DNA of 64,000 nt, taken from the NCBI GenBank assembly GCA_018296165.2, contig JACKQL020000047.1, forward strand, positions 124,001 through 188,000, read 5' to 3'. The notes under the pieces are model-generated. The model saw nothing but the letters and a program-made list of their open reading frames with translations, had not been told where the DNA came from and ran no database searches. This document shows, piece by piece, positions 1 through 11,929 of the stretch (positions are counted from its first letter, which is position 1; each line of letters starts with the position of its first letter). Source of the DNA: Termitomyces sp. T153 (Eukaryota > Basidiomycota > Agaricomycetes > Agaricales > Lyophyllaceae). The position numbers were made by a program, and so were the translations under genes.

Positions 1-112
1 CCATCTACTTTGTATACCAAAAATTCATGTCTCAGAAAGAAGCCTCAGGGAAATTGTGATAGCTGAGGCCCATTCAGTCCTAGCTCACCTGGGTGCCAGT
101 AAAACTTTGGCT

Positions 113-685
113 TACTTTCATGAACAAGTCTGGTGGAAGGAAATGCACTGAGATGTACAGACCTACTGCAGATCCTGCTCTACATGTAGTCACACTAAGC
201 CTACCAATCAGAAGCCATATGGCCTATTACACCCACTCTCTGTACCCACCCAACCATAGGAAGTGATTGGGATAGATTCTGTGGGACTTCTGCCAAAATC
301 TAAAAACCATGATGCTGTCTTTGATTCCGTCACAGTGGTTATTGATCACTTGACAAGAATGGTACACCTCATACCTAGCCAAACTATGTATGCTGCAAAA
401 GATGTAGCTGAAATGATATTCACAGAAATATACAAATGCCATGGACTGCCAAAAGCCATAATCAGTGACTATGATAGTTATTACACCAGCACTTTTTGGA
501 CTCACCTCCATTTCCTCATTGGAACTCATCTGAAAATGTCAAGTTCATACCATCCCCAAACTGATGGAGCTACAGAATGTGCCAATCACACTGTGACTCA
601 AATGATAATGCAAAGCATTAGTCCAGCTCAAACAGATTGGGTGACAAGACTTCCTGCTGTTGAATTTGCCATTAATTTAGCTTGA
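113..685 (+). pseudogene. Gypsy integrase core (broken)
   Basis: The segment 263-685 reads through the rve integrase core. The first acidic residue is in a GIDSVGLLP stretch, the second in ISDYDSYYTS, and the glutamate in a PQTDGATECANH stretch, so a D-D-E series is still visible. Upstream, after in-frame stops near 149, is a Cys-x2-Cys remnant of the HHCC zinc finger. The frame ends in a TGA just after AINLA and continues degraded. Established family knowledge: this domain joins retrotransposon cDNA to host DNA. Inference: no longer functional. Confidence 0.75.
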
Positions 686-1025
686 TCTGACAGCACAGGG
701 TACTCACCTTTTTTCCTGAACCACAGAAGAATGCCACATTCCATGATATGGAATAATGCAGCCCCAGACAAGTACATGGGAGTTTGTGTATATGCACAAT
801 GACTCAGATCTGCCATAATAGCAGCCTATGACAGTATCTTGGCAGCATGCATCAAACAGACTAGGTTGGCAAACTGGTAACACCAGGCTGCACCCTTCAG
901 CAAGGGAGACTTAGTATATGTGTCCACAAAAAACCTGACTTACCCAGAAGGTTTGGCATGCAACTAATACCCAATTTTGTGGGCCCTTACTTGATCATGT
1001 GTGACTATGGAAACCACTCTTTCAT

Positions 1026-1274
1026 GTGAATTTACCTGCTTCCATGCATTGTAGAGGCATTCATGACATACTTCATGCATCTTTGCTCCACATACACCAC
1101 CCAAACAACAACAGGTTGTTTCCAGGACATTTGGATGAGCAGATCATAGAGCCCAAGCAACACCCAGTGGAGTGGGCTGCTGACAAAATCATAGGTCATG
1201 CTGACTCCCTAGACCACAAACTGTTTCAGGTCTTATGGAAATCCAGAGACAGAATTTGGTTAATGGAAAACTAA
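1026..1274 (+). pseudogene. Gypsy integrase C-terminal / chromodomain-like tail
   Basis: An 82-codon stretch with the pattern HDILHASLLHIH, then a VEWAADKIIGH motif and an LFQVLWK segment. This matches the chromodomain-side end of fungal Gypsy integrases, where the E-W-x-V/A-x-x-I region begins the chromo fold. It follows the integrase core in the same element but is separated from it by stops. Confidence 0.6.
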
Positions 1275-1328
1275 GCAGAGGACTTAGAACTACTCAAGCT
1301 GTATCTAGAGGCTGACAGCATAAAAAGT

Positions 1329-2108
1329 GTGGCAGAGCTACCAATTGGGAATGACATCCTGCCACCACACAATCCTCAAATTTTCTTTGAGTCAGCACCC
1401 TCAAAAATTTCAACTCTCAGTAGTATAAAAGGACCACTCCCCAGCAAACTTATGCCTGCAATTGTGGTTTCTTGCTTGAGCCTACTTGCTTGCATAACTG
1501 CATCCTCCTTTTACCTCCCAGGTCACCTATCTTACCTCCCAATGGAGTGCTCAAACAAGCACCCAGTGAGCCCTGCAGCCAAAAACCTTCCTAATGGTCC
1601 TCAAGCCCACACATGTCCACTTCATCATTATGCCACTCCCAGCACTGTCAAGTTCCAGCCTGACACTGGGATGATAACCCTGATGGATCCTGGCAGTTGT
1701 AAGCCTGGATTAGCAATCTCCACCACACAGTTCCAGGCCTACCACAATTGGGATGCCAACTGCTGCAAGGACCCTTACCACACTGATCACAACCCTATGC
1801 CAGCCAATTATCCCAACATTGCTCACAGCTTCAACCATCACCCTACCTACCTTTGCAAGCTTGTTGAATGGAATCAGGGATGCCAGGGCTTCTTCTTCTC
1901 CTCCTACTCCATCCCCCCTACTGCCATGCAATTTAGATTGGTCAACCCTTGCTACAAGTCATTCATGGAAGTAGGACTCCTCAGGCTTAATGGCAATGTG
2001 GACCTGGTCCACTGGAAAACTGTCCTTTCTGCCATTATGCAGCTTCATGTTCAGTCCAAGCACAATTGTGAGCATGGAGAAGAGAAGAGACTTCAAAAGG
2101 AGCTTTAG
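1329..2108 (+). pseudogene. Extra ORF downstream of Gypsy integrase, part 1
   Basis: A 259-codon open frame directly after the integrase tail. I do not recognise a domain. It has a short hydrophobic run near residues 43-62 (SCLSLLACITASSF), a His/Asn/Cys-rich middle and a charged C-terminus. Its position between integrase and the putative 3' LTR suggests an accessory or env-position ORF of the element. It could instead be a neighbouring captured sequence. No function is assigned. Confidence 0.4.
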
Positions 2109-2199
2109 TGCACTTGCCAAGAAGACACCCTTCCATGCCTCATGTGCTCCTCCCAAAAAATGAGGACACAAATGCCACTGACAGTGGTCCTACTCCCTG

Positions 2200-2661
2200 A
2201 TGGACATCTGCAGTCCACCCACTTTCTTTTCTTGCTGGCACTTCTTGCCCAGCCCCTTGTACACTCACAATAGCCATGGCCATCCTTCTGCACCCTGCCA
2301 CAGTAACCAAAGTCACAATCCCACTACTCCTGCTCCAAAGCCTGTGATTGTTGCATCCACTGCTATCTCTATTCCCCTTAGCAACACTGATGGTGATCCA
2401 TCCAATGCCTCAGTCACTCTCAAGGTTCCCATGGTGCCCCCTGGCAAGCCCCATGTTCCAGTACCCACTGTCACCAAGCAGGCTCTCCCTGTGCTGGCTT
2501 TCCCTATCAAAGTCTCAATCCCCTCTCAGGGAACCTCCAGCCCTACTAGTGGGACACTTGATCTGATGTTGACTTCCATTATAAGTGCTTCTACTAAGAG
2601 GCAGGATTCCAAGAATTCTGAGTCTGTTGAAGGAGACAAGGCTAACAATTCTGCAGACTAG
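2200..2661 (+). pseudogene. Extra ORF downstream of Gypsy integrase, part 2 (Pro/Ser/Thr-rich)
   Basis: A 153-codon frame rich in Pro, Ser, Thr and Val, without recognisable domains. It lies after the preceding ORF and before the polypurine stretch. It is probably a low-complexity continuation of the same accessory ORF after a frame break. Low-complexity composition makes any homology claim unsafe. Confidence 0.3.
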
Positions 2662-2896
2662 AAGATGTATGACCCCAACCAGGACTCTGATCTCTCAAGG
2701 CTTGTTCCTTCAGTCTGATGTAACCTATCCCCATTCCATTCACTCATTGCTCTTATCCACTGTCTTTACATGAAAAGGAGAAAAAAACCCTCACACTCAT
2801 TATTTGACCTTACTGACATCTCTGTCCTTACTTGGTCTCTACCCTGTCTGTTTTGACCACCATGTTCAGAGCCATCTTAATACTGTTTAGGATGTC

Positions 2897-2920
2897 TGGA
2901 GGGCATATGTAATGACATGT
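2897..2920 (+). repeat. Polypurine tract and putative 3' LTR start
   Basis: A purine-rich run (GGAGGG, 2898-2903) followed by a TGTAATGACATG start at 2908 has the form of a PPT/3' LTR junction. The LTR end cannot be placed because no second copy lies in the window; several TTACA candidates exist between 2,990 and 3,075. Confidence 0.35.
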
Positions 2921-4044
2921 TGCTAAGACTTCACCATGTGGCCTCTGTACATTGGCCCCTCTGATCTATCCTTTCTGCTAGACTCTTACAACATTGACAT
3001 TACACATACAGTTCTATGATATATAAAGAGTTTGCTATGTATTGTATCAGTAGTTCTTTCAATTCTAGGACTTACAACTGTTCTTTGAAAGACTCTAAGT
3101 TTACTCTCATGCAACATTACTGTGTCTCACATGCTACCATCACACAGAGATTCTGGATAATGGAAACTGATTATTCCAGTCCAGGTCACCAATACTTGCA
3201 CAACATGTCTCCATTCAATATTTTAACCATTCAGAGAGCCCTCTCAGCCACAATGCCTGCTACTCAATCATACTAAGTAAAGGCTGCAATTTTTAATTGA
3301 ATACAAAATTTTGTAACTATATCTTAGTCTATGTCCATCAGTTCTATATGATGCAGACCCCTGAAACACAAGTCCATAATAATGTACAGTATGCCAGTCT
3401 GCCACTCTGCATACCAAAAGTATGATGTGGTCTTCCTGATGTTAATATATCTGTTTGGTCAGGGGAGGGTGTTGGCAATATTCTTGCTACTCTGTAGTAG
3501 TTCTTGTCAGCTCTATTCAAAAAAATGTTCAAGGTTGATTCAGTTGAAAAGTCACATTTTCTGGACTGCTGATCTGGTAGGCCTGTTCTTCCCTCATTGC
3601 CCTCATTCACCCTATGTTGGTTCCAGTTTTTCATCCTCTGTTTTTGTTTTGCACCTGCAACACCATATCTTGACCAGTCCCTGCAGCAGCTATTTTATTC
3701 TACCAGGTTTGCATTCTATTTCCAATTGCCCTCTCAATTACTTGAAATATATCATTGTTCTTCATTTACATGTGATGTTCCATATGCCCCTTTTCCATCT
3801 GCATTTTGATTGGACATTCAACTGTTCAAACATCCTTGTCTCTTTACTGCAATGTCTCTTTTTCCTTTACCTGCATGTTATCTCCCTCTGTGCACCAACC
3901 CAATGCTATCTACACACACTAACTGGGAAAGATTTCACCATGTCCAACTATCCCCTAAATGCAAGAAACATGAGCCCACAATTGGTCCTTGAATAGACAT
4001 AGACACACACATATATTTATAGTGGGAGGCAGTTATAAAGTACA
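2921..4044. other. CpG-poor non-coding stretch with LTR-like and dispersed repeat
   Basis: No gene is supported. It contains the presumed 3' LTR body and, at about 3,440-3,660, one copy of a dispersed repeat also found in inverse orientation at about 4,200-4,330 and 14,036-14,125. Short T-rich open frames here have no coding character. Confidence 0.4.
3440..3660 (+). repeat. Dispersed repeat family copy 1
   Basis: Shares the string GGTTGATTCAGTTGAAAAGT and flanking TTGTCAG...CAAAAAAATGTTCAA with the reverse complements of 4,200-4,330 and 14,036-14,125. Similarity extends at low level into a TTTTTGTTTTG stretch downstream. Possibly an LTR piece of an unseen element. Confidence 0.55.
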
Positions 4045-4412
4045 TGTCAAATCACAAGAGTTTAATTACAAACATTGTATGCAAGGGGACCAACAAGTAG
4101 TGGCCAGTGTGGCTGGAGAGGGCACCCTTCATGAATGAAATAAACAAATAGCAGGATAAAAATGACTGAACACAAAACAAGCATGCAAACACATAAGTAG
4201 TGATTCAAGTCTAGGCCAACTGGATGAGTGGACTGGAAAACATGACTTTTCAACTGAATCAACCTGAAATGGTTTTTTAGATGGGGCTGACAAGAATTTT
4301 TTATAGAGTAGCAGGAATATCATCTGTGAAGGGTGCCCTTTCTGGCCACACTGCCTGCTACTTGTTGGTTTCCCTTGCATACAATGCCTGTAACTACACT
4401 CTTCTGATTTGT
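4045..4412. repeat. Foldback/MITE-like inverted repeat
   Basis: Two arms of about 90 bp (about 4,045-4,137 and 4,322-4,412) are imperfect reverse complements, sharing CATTGTATGCAAGG, CCAACAAGTAG and GGGCACCCTTCA. The 185-bp centre carries a minus-oriented copy of the dispersed repeat seen at 3,440-3,660. No target-site duplication was clear. Confidence 0.6.
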
Positions 4413-5141
4413 TACCCATCCTATCCTCTGCCCTGCCATTCTAAATATATGCATTAAAATGAACCCAGGGACATTCTATCTGTGAAACCTTGACATCTTC
4501 TGTCCACTCAGTCAATGTGCTGCTGTTGTGAGTACATTGTTAAAGATGCACAACCTAACAGTAGCAACAAAATCACTGGTTATAAGGGCACAGTTTCCAG
4601 GGATGTTGAATGTTGGAACAATCAAAGTATTGCAGTGCAGTCATGTTGAAGTAAATGTATTTAAATCAACAATAATAAATCCATCTCCAATCCATGCAAC
4701 ACATTGCACAGCCACTTCAAATATTGTGACTTGTCAGTGCCAATTTTATCTAAACCCAAACAAGAACAGTACAATTTCAAGTCTACCAAAGACACTCAAG
4801 CACAAGACACAATACCATCCAGAAGCCAATGCCAAATCTGCAAGGATGTGGCATCTCCAGCCAGATCTCTACATGTATCTGTTGCACCATTGGAGCAGAG
4901 ACCATTTAATAAATAGTGAGTCAACAAAGTGATGCTTTTGATATCTGAAGTGCAACATGTCAAGACATTGTCACCAAGCATATGATATATAAAGGCTTTA
5001 TCTACAGAAAGAATTGCATGAAAGCAAAAAACTCAGCAGAGCATTGATCTTGAGCTCATTGAATGAAGATGATGATGATGTATTGGAATAGACATGTGCA
5101 GATTCAGATCTCAGAACATTTGAGCTACCTATGGGAACACA
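4413..5141. other. CpG-poor non-coding stretch upstream of LINE insertion
   Basis: No domain-bearing frame is visible. The longest open frame (about 134 codons, 4,528-4,932) has no recognisable motif. The right end is the LINE target site. Confidence 0.35.
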
Positions 5142-5156
5142 GGGCACAAGTCCTTT
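5142..5156. repeat. LINE target-site duplication, 3' side
   Basis: GGGCACAAGTCCTTT, repeated exactly at 12,515-12,529. The last three T's overlap the poly(T) tract, so the duplication is 12-15 bp. Confidence 0.9.
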
Positions 5157-5184
5157 TTTTTTTTTTTTTTTTTTGGAGTAGTGT

Positions 5185-8100
5185 TTACAGTGAGAGGGCA
5201 GGTGCCCTGGGCGCCCCTCTCCCACCCGCTCAACATGGCACCTGGGATTAAAAAAGCATTTTGTTAGGGCAGCAATAGTTACTTTCAATCTTGTTGCTAT
5301 TTCAAGAGGGTTCCCCAGGCCCCAGCACAGTGATGCTAGGAGAATAGCAAGAAGAGGACTGTTATCAATGGGGACCCTGTCATTGCACACCCATTTTGCA
5401 CCTTTGTTGAGGTCTGGCCAACCTTCAAAACAAACCCCCACTCCTAGCAACTTCTCACCTTGGCATGAGCCTGACACATGCATTACGTGGGCAGACAGGG
5501 GGGTTTGTGTTTGACCTCCTTGCCTAGAAATGAAAACCCGATCATATCTAGGGCCCATTGTGAAGACCCTAAAAATGTCTGCGAGGCTTTCTGACTCGAG
5601 GTGTGGGGCAAACACACTTGCATTGCTGTCTGATACCAATGCCCCAGTAGCAGGAAAGGGTACCCCCAGGTCCTCTGGTTGTTCCAATAAGGGGTTTCAT
5701 TTGCTGGGGAGAGTTGCCATCATCTCTCTTGCCCTTTCCACACATGAGTGAGGGTGGAGGCATCCAACCTCATTTTTGAGTGCCATGCACCCCTCACACT
5801 TGCAATCATCTGTTCCTAAGTGATCATTGTTTATGAGCAATCCCGTCATCTGTTCAGCATCCCCTACTAGGATCATACTATGCTTTGTTTTCAAACACTC
5901 AGCTACTTTTCCATGATTCATCCTCCAGATTCTTGGGAGCGCTGCAAAATAGTACCATAGGGGGAGGCTTCTAAGTGTCTCTCTGTGAAAAGCGAGACCT
6001 TTGGGCCTGACCCTGAATTCCTCCACGGTTTTCAGTAGGGACCTGATGTCTGGGCATACTCCTCCCCTGGTTGACGTCCTGGTCTTCCACATCTGGAGGA
6101 AGGGGGAGACTCTGATTTGTTCATCAACACCTTCTTCCGTCTTTGGCAGGTTCATTGCCATTAACACGTCTGCTAGGGAGGCCCACAGGGGTCTGTTAGG
6201 TCCCATGCTCAAGTAGGCTTTCAGCCACATCACGTTTATTGCTTTATTTCTTGATTTAATATTCACCAAGGCTCTTCCACCTTCCGCAATGGGTTTATAG
6301 AGGGTTTGCTCATTCACCAAGGGGCTTTCCCTGCCCACATAAACTTGACTGCCCTTCATGTTAGCAGTTTCTCCACATGGGGTGGCATGTCTTGGACCTG
6401 TGTGAGGTATTGTGTCATCCCAGCAATGACCATCTGAGCAATGAGGCGCCTTCCTTCCAGAGTGGGATTGCTACCTTCCCAGGTCTTTAAGCATTTATCT
6501 ACTTTTTCCAGGACATTGGTCCATGGAGCGCTCAGATCCGCCTCATTTCCAAACCAAGCACTGAGAATCCTAATCACTGTGCCTTCATCTACAATGTGGA
6601 TGCTGTCTGGGAATCTATATCCCTCAGGGCACATCCTCCTCTTATTAATTAGCTTTAAGTGGAACTCCTTGGACCCTATTAGGAGAACTTCTATTTTGGA
6701 CACATTGAAATTTGCCCTGGCTGCAATACTCCAGTCATCAAGGATACAGTTCAGAGTTACTGGGTCATCTTCTTCAGACAAGAAAGATGTGGTATCATCT
6801 GCAAACAGGTTGGCAATCAGTTTTTCCTTGTGTCCTGGAATCTTGAAACCTTTCAGGTCAGAGTCTTGAAGCATTGCTGCTAGAGGCTCAATTGCCAAAT
6901 CAAAAAGCAGGCAGGACAGGGGGTCCCCTTGATGCACACCTCATGTCACTTGCCATGGGGAGCTCATAACACCATTTACCATAATTCTTGTCATGGCCTT
7001 GCTGTATAGGGCTTTCACTATGTTCGTAAACTCTGTGGGGATGCCAAACTTCCTCATGGTTCTCCACAGATACTCATGGTCCACCTTATCATAGGCCTTC
7101 TCCTAGTCGAGAGCGATAATTGCTCCGTTGCTCTCTGTTGCCTCAGCATAATGCATCATCATACGAATTAATTTAGTCTGCTCAAAAATACTCCTCCCTT
7201 TGATGAAACCTGCTTGGCTAGGGTGGATTAGGGTTGTGATGGCTCCAGCCAGGCAAGTGGCTAGAGCTTTTGTGAATAGCTTATAGTCTGTATTCAGGCA
7301 GGTGATTGGCCTATAGTTTGCGATGTCCATTCTCTCATTTTTCTTATACAGGGGGCACATCTAGCCCTCTGCGAAAGATGTATTTTCCTCAATGCCATAG
7401 TTCTGGATGTCATTGTATACATGTAAGAGCATTCCTACTAAGTCACAGGGGTGCTTTGGCTCACCTCCACCTTCATTGTGCTTTAGGTCATTTTCAAACT
7501 GTCCATTAAACGACTTCCAGAACTCATAGAATACCCCATCAGGGCCTGGGGCTGAGCTATTCTTTGAGCTCCTCAATGCTTCCAGCAGTTCTTCCCTGTC
7601 CAACGCTTTGTTGAGGTCCCTCCTCTGAGTGTCAGTGGTGTGGGTGCATATTGCATTTAGAGCCTTGATTATCTTTGACTCCCTCACTTCTTCTGGGGTA
7701 TCTCTGAACTGGTATTGCAGGCTGTCATGGTAATTCCTTGCCAGCTCTGCCATTTTGTGGGAGTCGGTTTTGTAGAGGTGTTCTTGTCTGATATCCCCAT
7801 GTTTTCTCAGTGTGTATATCAAGTCCCTTGGGCTTGCTTGCTTACCTGATTTTGTCCAGTATTTGCACGTTGTTTCACCCTCAAGTCTATTTTTAATCAC
7901 TATGCGTTCCCTGTTCTCCATATGGCACCTTATTTCTAGATGATCAAGGTCTTTTTTCACTTCATACACCTCTTCTTGGAGCTCCTCTTCATCACAGTCC
8001 TCTCTTGCAGAGGCTGACTCAAGGCGAGCCTCTAGTACCATTCTTTCCATCCTGTATTTTGGTACAATCCTTTTGTCATGTTCCCTCGCAAACTTGAGTA

Positions 8101-9397
8101 TCTCCTCTTTCCAGTTTGAGTATATCCTTTGGGGATTAAAGAAAGGGGACCTATTTTGGGCAGATCTCACTATGTCTTCAAGTGCTCTTAACCCTAGCAT
8201 TGTGACTGTTTCTCTAAATTTTTGGTCTTTGATTACATGTGTCTTGAGGTTCCATCTCCCCCTGCCTATTACAGAGGTGTTTGCATGTGCAACTTGGACC
8301 GAGGTTAAGTGGTGATCTGTACCAGGAATTCCAGATGGGGTGATGCTCCATTCTCATGAGAAGACTGCCAGTTGGTCCACCATGTAGATCCAATCTATCC
8401 TGGACATTGACATGGTTGCATCCTGTACAAAGGAGAACACTCTCTTGGAAGGGAAGGTATTCCTCCAAGTGTCTTTTACTTGCAATGAGTGCTCCAGGGC
8501 ATCCAGAGCCTCTATTGCTTCTCTAGGGCTATTTCTTGTAGGCATCCTGTCTAGAGCATCTTCTGTTATATTAAGGTCTCCAGCTAGGATGTCAACTTTC
8601 ACATGAGGATGGCTGAGGAAATAGGCATTTAGTTCCCACCAGAATTCACTATTTTCAGTCCTGTCAGAGCTCATTGTGTTGGGTGCATAGATATTGAGTA
8701 TATTAATGACTTCATCTCTGTGCCAGTTAGTTGTGACTAGTATCGCTCTCCTAGGGATGATAATGGTAGCTATCGTCCCTTGAGTATTTATGAGGTTCTT
8801 GTTTAGGACAACGGCTACTCCTCCCTTGCCAGATGGGTTTATTGGGTCTGGTGAGTGGAATAGCTTTAGTCTCTTGCTAAAGAGTGTTTCTACTTTGTTC
8901 TTGCAATCATCTGTTAGGTGAGCCTCTTGTATTAGGAGGATACTAATTCTCTTTTCCCTAATAATCTGATTTACATGGTTCCATTTTGTTTCCAACCCCT
9001 GTGCTCCTGCATGCTGGTACCCTCTTATATTCAAGGTGGCTACCCACAGGGCCACCTTAGTGTTTTTCTTTGAGGTTGAGTTGGGATAAAGAGGTCTCAC
9101 TCCTGACACCTGATTTTGGGGGCCCTCTGGACATTGGATATTAGAATCCACTTGCAAGTTGCCACTTACACCTGCTGCCTGGCTAGTGTCCAGGCTAGCT
9201 GTATGATCACTTTGGTCAACTCCTTGCCTCAGGGGGGATCTGTGCTGGGGAACTGTTGCTAGGTGACCTGTGTTAGGGGTCAAGGGCAAGGGAAGGGGTG
9301 AACCACCTCCAAACTCCCTGCTCCCAGTGTTTGTGGTCTGAGTGGTGGCAGACTCAACTGACCCACCAGTTGCCAGGAGGCACAAATCAAAAGCCAT
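5185..9397 (-). pseudogene. LINE ORF2: endonuclease, reverse transcriptase, RNase H (broken)
   Basis: Minus-strand coding region reading 9397 to about 5185. Residues encoded at 9,100-8,354 form an exonuclease-endonuclease-phosphatase domain (ATLNIRGY, LLIQEAHLTD, GGVAVVLN, LAGDLNITED). A linker follows, then the reverse transcriptase with NSSAPGPDG (about 7,530), NYRPITCLN (about 7,310), HQGDPLSCLLFD (about 6,910) and the catalytic LFADDT (about 6,800). Downstream are a Cys/His cluster (CKCEGC...HPHSC, about 5,810) and a decayed RNase H fold (GVGVCFEG, AILLAS, PLEIAT) that runs into the poly(A). One break is a TGA in the conserved Thr-Arg-Gly preceding the HQGDP block, as expected from a CGA-to-TGA change. 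Confidence 0.85.
5192..5221. repeat. Hairpin in LINE 3' end
   Basis: GAGAGGG at 5192-5198 pairs with CCCTCTC at 5215-5221, with a G+C-rich loop, only 17 bp from the poly(A). Such 3' hairpins can be the site recognised by the LINE's own reverse transcriptase (inference). It overlaps the end of the RNase H-like reading frame. Confidence 0.5.
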
Positions 9398-9689
9398 TGG
9401 AAATAGACCTGTGTTGGTAGAGTTGTTAGATTGAGTGGTTGGTAAGACTTACTAAGTAGCCAACCATGCTATCTCGGAGTGAGCACATTTCCTAAGTGCT
9501 CAGGGGGGACGTTGCCTCGACATCACTCAGTGCAAAATGGGATCAGCACTGAGGTAGTCTCAGCTTAAGCAGGACTGCTGCATGGCACCTTCCTCTACTT
9601 TTTATAGACTGCCATTTTTTGGGCCTGAGCCCTGGCTTTAGACTTACATGTACCACTTGTGGCCAATATATTTCAGTCATCCACCCTAT

Positions 9690-11929
9690 CTACAGCCCAA
9701 AAAAGACATCCAGTGGTTCCAAAAACCCACTCCATTTCCACTGGTAGTGCACAAAAAGATTGGTCACATTGTTTCTACATACAGACAGGCTGGTGTGATC
9801 AGTACATGGCCTGCAGCAGGCAACTTCTTTAGAAACCCCTGCCACCATGCTTATACCCCAGGCAGGCTCTGCCTTCAAAGCCCCTACTCCTGCCCCTACT
9901 CCTTGGTAGAGCTTGGTAAGGGTTAATGGTACCCTGGACATCAGAGTAGGACTCTGTAAACACCGTAGTCAATGGAGTGGGGGGTTTGTGCCCAAGCCAG
10001 CCTGGAAGGTTGGGGAATGGGCAGTTAGGAGTATCGTGGTCAATTGACTTACAGCTGATGCATGACAGGGTGTCTTTACCCTTGAGTGGGATACCAAAGC
10101 CAAAGGTTGCTATTGGAAAGTTGCATGCTCTCATGAGTTGGATGAGTTGGATGTGGTTATTGTCATTGAGGCTAGACTTGTGGAGATACACGTTCCAACT
10201 GCAGAAGTTTCCTCCATTTGCTGGACTTCTTTTTACTTCAATAAACTTGACCAATAAGTTGTCTAGGATTTCGGACATGGCCCTATTGTGCGGGAGGGGG
10301 GAAGTCTCAGTGACATGGAGGACGATCACTTTAGAGTCACAGAAGCACTTCTTGATGAGGTCCATCACCACTGGTGGGGCCTCTGGGGAGTTCTGAAAGG
10401 TAAGGCTGCAGATGGTCGCTACAAACTCTGGGTGCTGGTCTTCAAAAGCTTTAAGAATGATGGTCAGCTCTGGTGTTGAGACTACTCCCAGGCCAGTGAT
10501 GTAGTCTGCTTGGGCAAAAATGAGCATGTTATAGGGAGAGGGGAAACAGTCTGAGTCAATCTTTTGCTTCTGGAGGGGGAAGGAAATGCCCATAGATATG
10601 TTGCTCTCAATGTGGATTAGCTTCTTAATGATATCCCTGGTTTTGTCCACTGTCATGAGACTATTAGGCTCATATTTTCCTCTAAAGACTCAAACCTACA
10701 GCTTGGGGGATGTAACTTCACCCCAAGCCTCCACCTGAGCATCAGCAACATTCTCCCATGGAGAGGATAAGAGGTGGATTTTTGGCCACCCACCATTAGG
10801 AACAGCTGTCCTTTGTAGGCCCTTGCTATTAGTTGTAATGTGGTTCTCAGTGACTTCCTGGAAGTGCTGTGAGTTTGCCTTTTGTGCTACTCTGTCTAGA
10901 GTGTAACCATTGCATGGGGTGGGGGTGCTTTTGAAAGACCCTGGGAAAGAGATCCTTATCTGACTCAAGGGGTGGGGCAGAGGTCAGTAGCTCTGTCAAG
11001 TTTGAGTATTCTTCTCCAATCAGGGAGGTTTCCACAGGGCTCTGTGGGGGGGTGTCCACTAAAATGGAGTCCCAGACTGCACTAGGGTGCTCAGCAACAT
11101 TCCCCCTGAAGGGGTCCTCATCCTCTTCCATCCATGTTTTGTTAGCCGCTAGTTTAGAATTCTCTGGAGTAGGTAGGATGGGGGGAGTGCCAGTGGGCTG
11201 GTTGTCCTCTTGCTCCTGCACAGTCCTGTTTTGTTGAGGTTGGCCCATGCTAGAAAGGAGGGGCAAGGAGATGGTTCCCTCATGTTCCAGCACAGGCTGG
11301 ACTGGGATAAACATTGGCAGCAGTTCCATGATGTTGGGGAGGTTGTGAGGTGGCTGAGGGGAAGGGGATTCCACACCTTTTGAGCACATTGATTGCAAGC
11401 AGGACTTGGTGGTCCCATAGGGGGGGTTAGTCAATGAGGTGTGTCTTTTAGGTGTCCTCTCATTTTGGGTGGAAGGAGGAGGGTGATGTTTAGTACTATC
11501 CGTTTCCTTCTAGAGGTAGCACTCATAAGTAAACCTATAACTCCTGTCATTACTCATAGTGCCTGGTTATGGAGGTTGGGCCAAGGTCTCTGGGGTAGGC
11601 ATGCTCTTCTTTGTGGGTTGATTTGCCTTACGGTTCAATTTGATCAGGAGTTTAGCTGGTTTGGCACTCTGGGGCACTCTGAGCAGCGGGAAAGATTTGT
11701 TGTACTGGTTCACCACCTGGCTATTCTGGTTGTTGTCTACAGAGCCAGCCAGGGGGTCTGTAATGCCTTCCACTTCCTCAGGGGCTTTAGTTTGGGAGGT
11801 GATGCATTCCACTACGGTTTCAGAGGTGTCTACCCTGTGAGTTTGCATGTTGAGAGACATGGTTAGGATCAGAGTTTTGTGCATGAAGTGCAGGATTGAG
11901 ATACTTAGTGGAGGCCCCATTACCTGCAC
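9690..11929 (-). pseudogene. LINE ORF1 (gag-like, CCHC zinc knuckle), fragmented
   Basis: Minus-strand frames 11,929-11,567, 11,434-10,847, 10,968-10,696 and 10,656-9,829 together represent ORF1, split by stops and shifts. The N-terminal two-thirds are Pro/Ser/Gln-rich. The last segment contains a clean Cys-x2-Cys-x4-His-x4-Cys knuckle (CISCKSIDHDTPNC, about 10,040) and ends in an Arg/Gly-rich tail. This is the RNA-binding protein expected before ORF2 in Tad1/I-like LINEs. Confidence 0.75.

Larger units (their letters stand above)
1..2907 (+). mobile_element. Ty3/Gypsy retrotransposon, 3' part, cut by window edge, decayed
   Basis: Plus-strand remnant of a Gypsy-type element whose 5' part lies outside the window. 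In order it shows a decayed integrase zinc finger (about 60-200), the integrase core, a chromodomain-side tail and then about 1.3 kb of extra coding sequence before a polypurine stretch at about 2,897-2,907. In-frame stops and frame breaks are frequent, and CpG is nearly absent. The 5' LTR is not available, so the element cannot be delimited by paired ends. Confidence 0.75.

Noticed and set aside
3382..3996. 204-codon frame rich in Leu, His, Cys and Phe
   Set aside because: Crosses a dispersed repeat in T-rich CpG-poor DNA and has no domain or start context; treated as chance.
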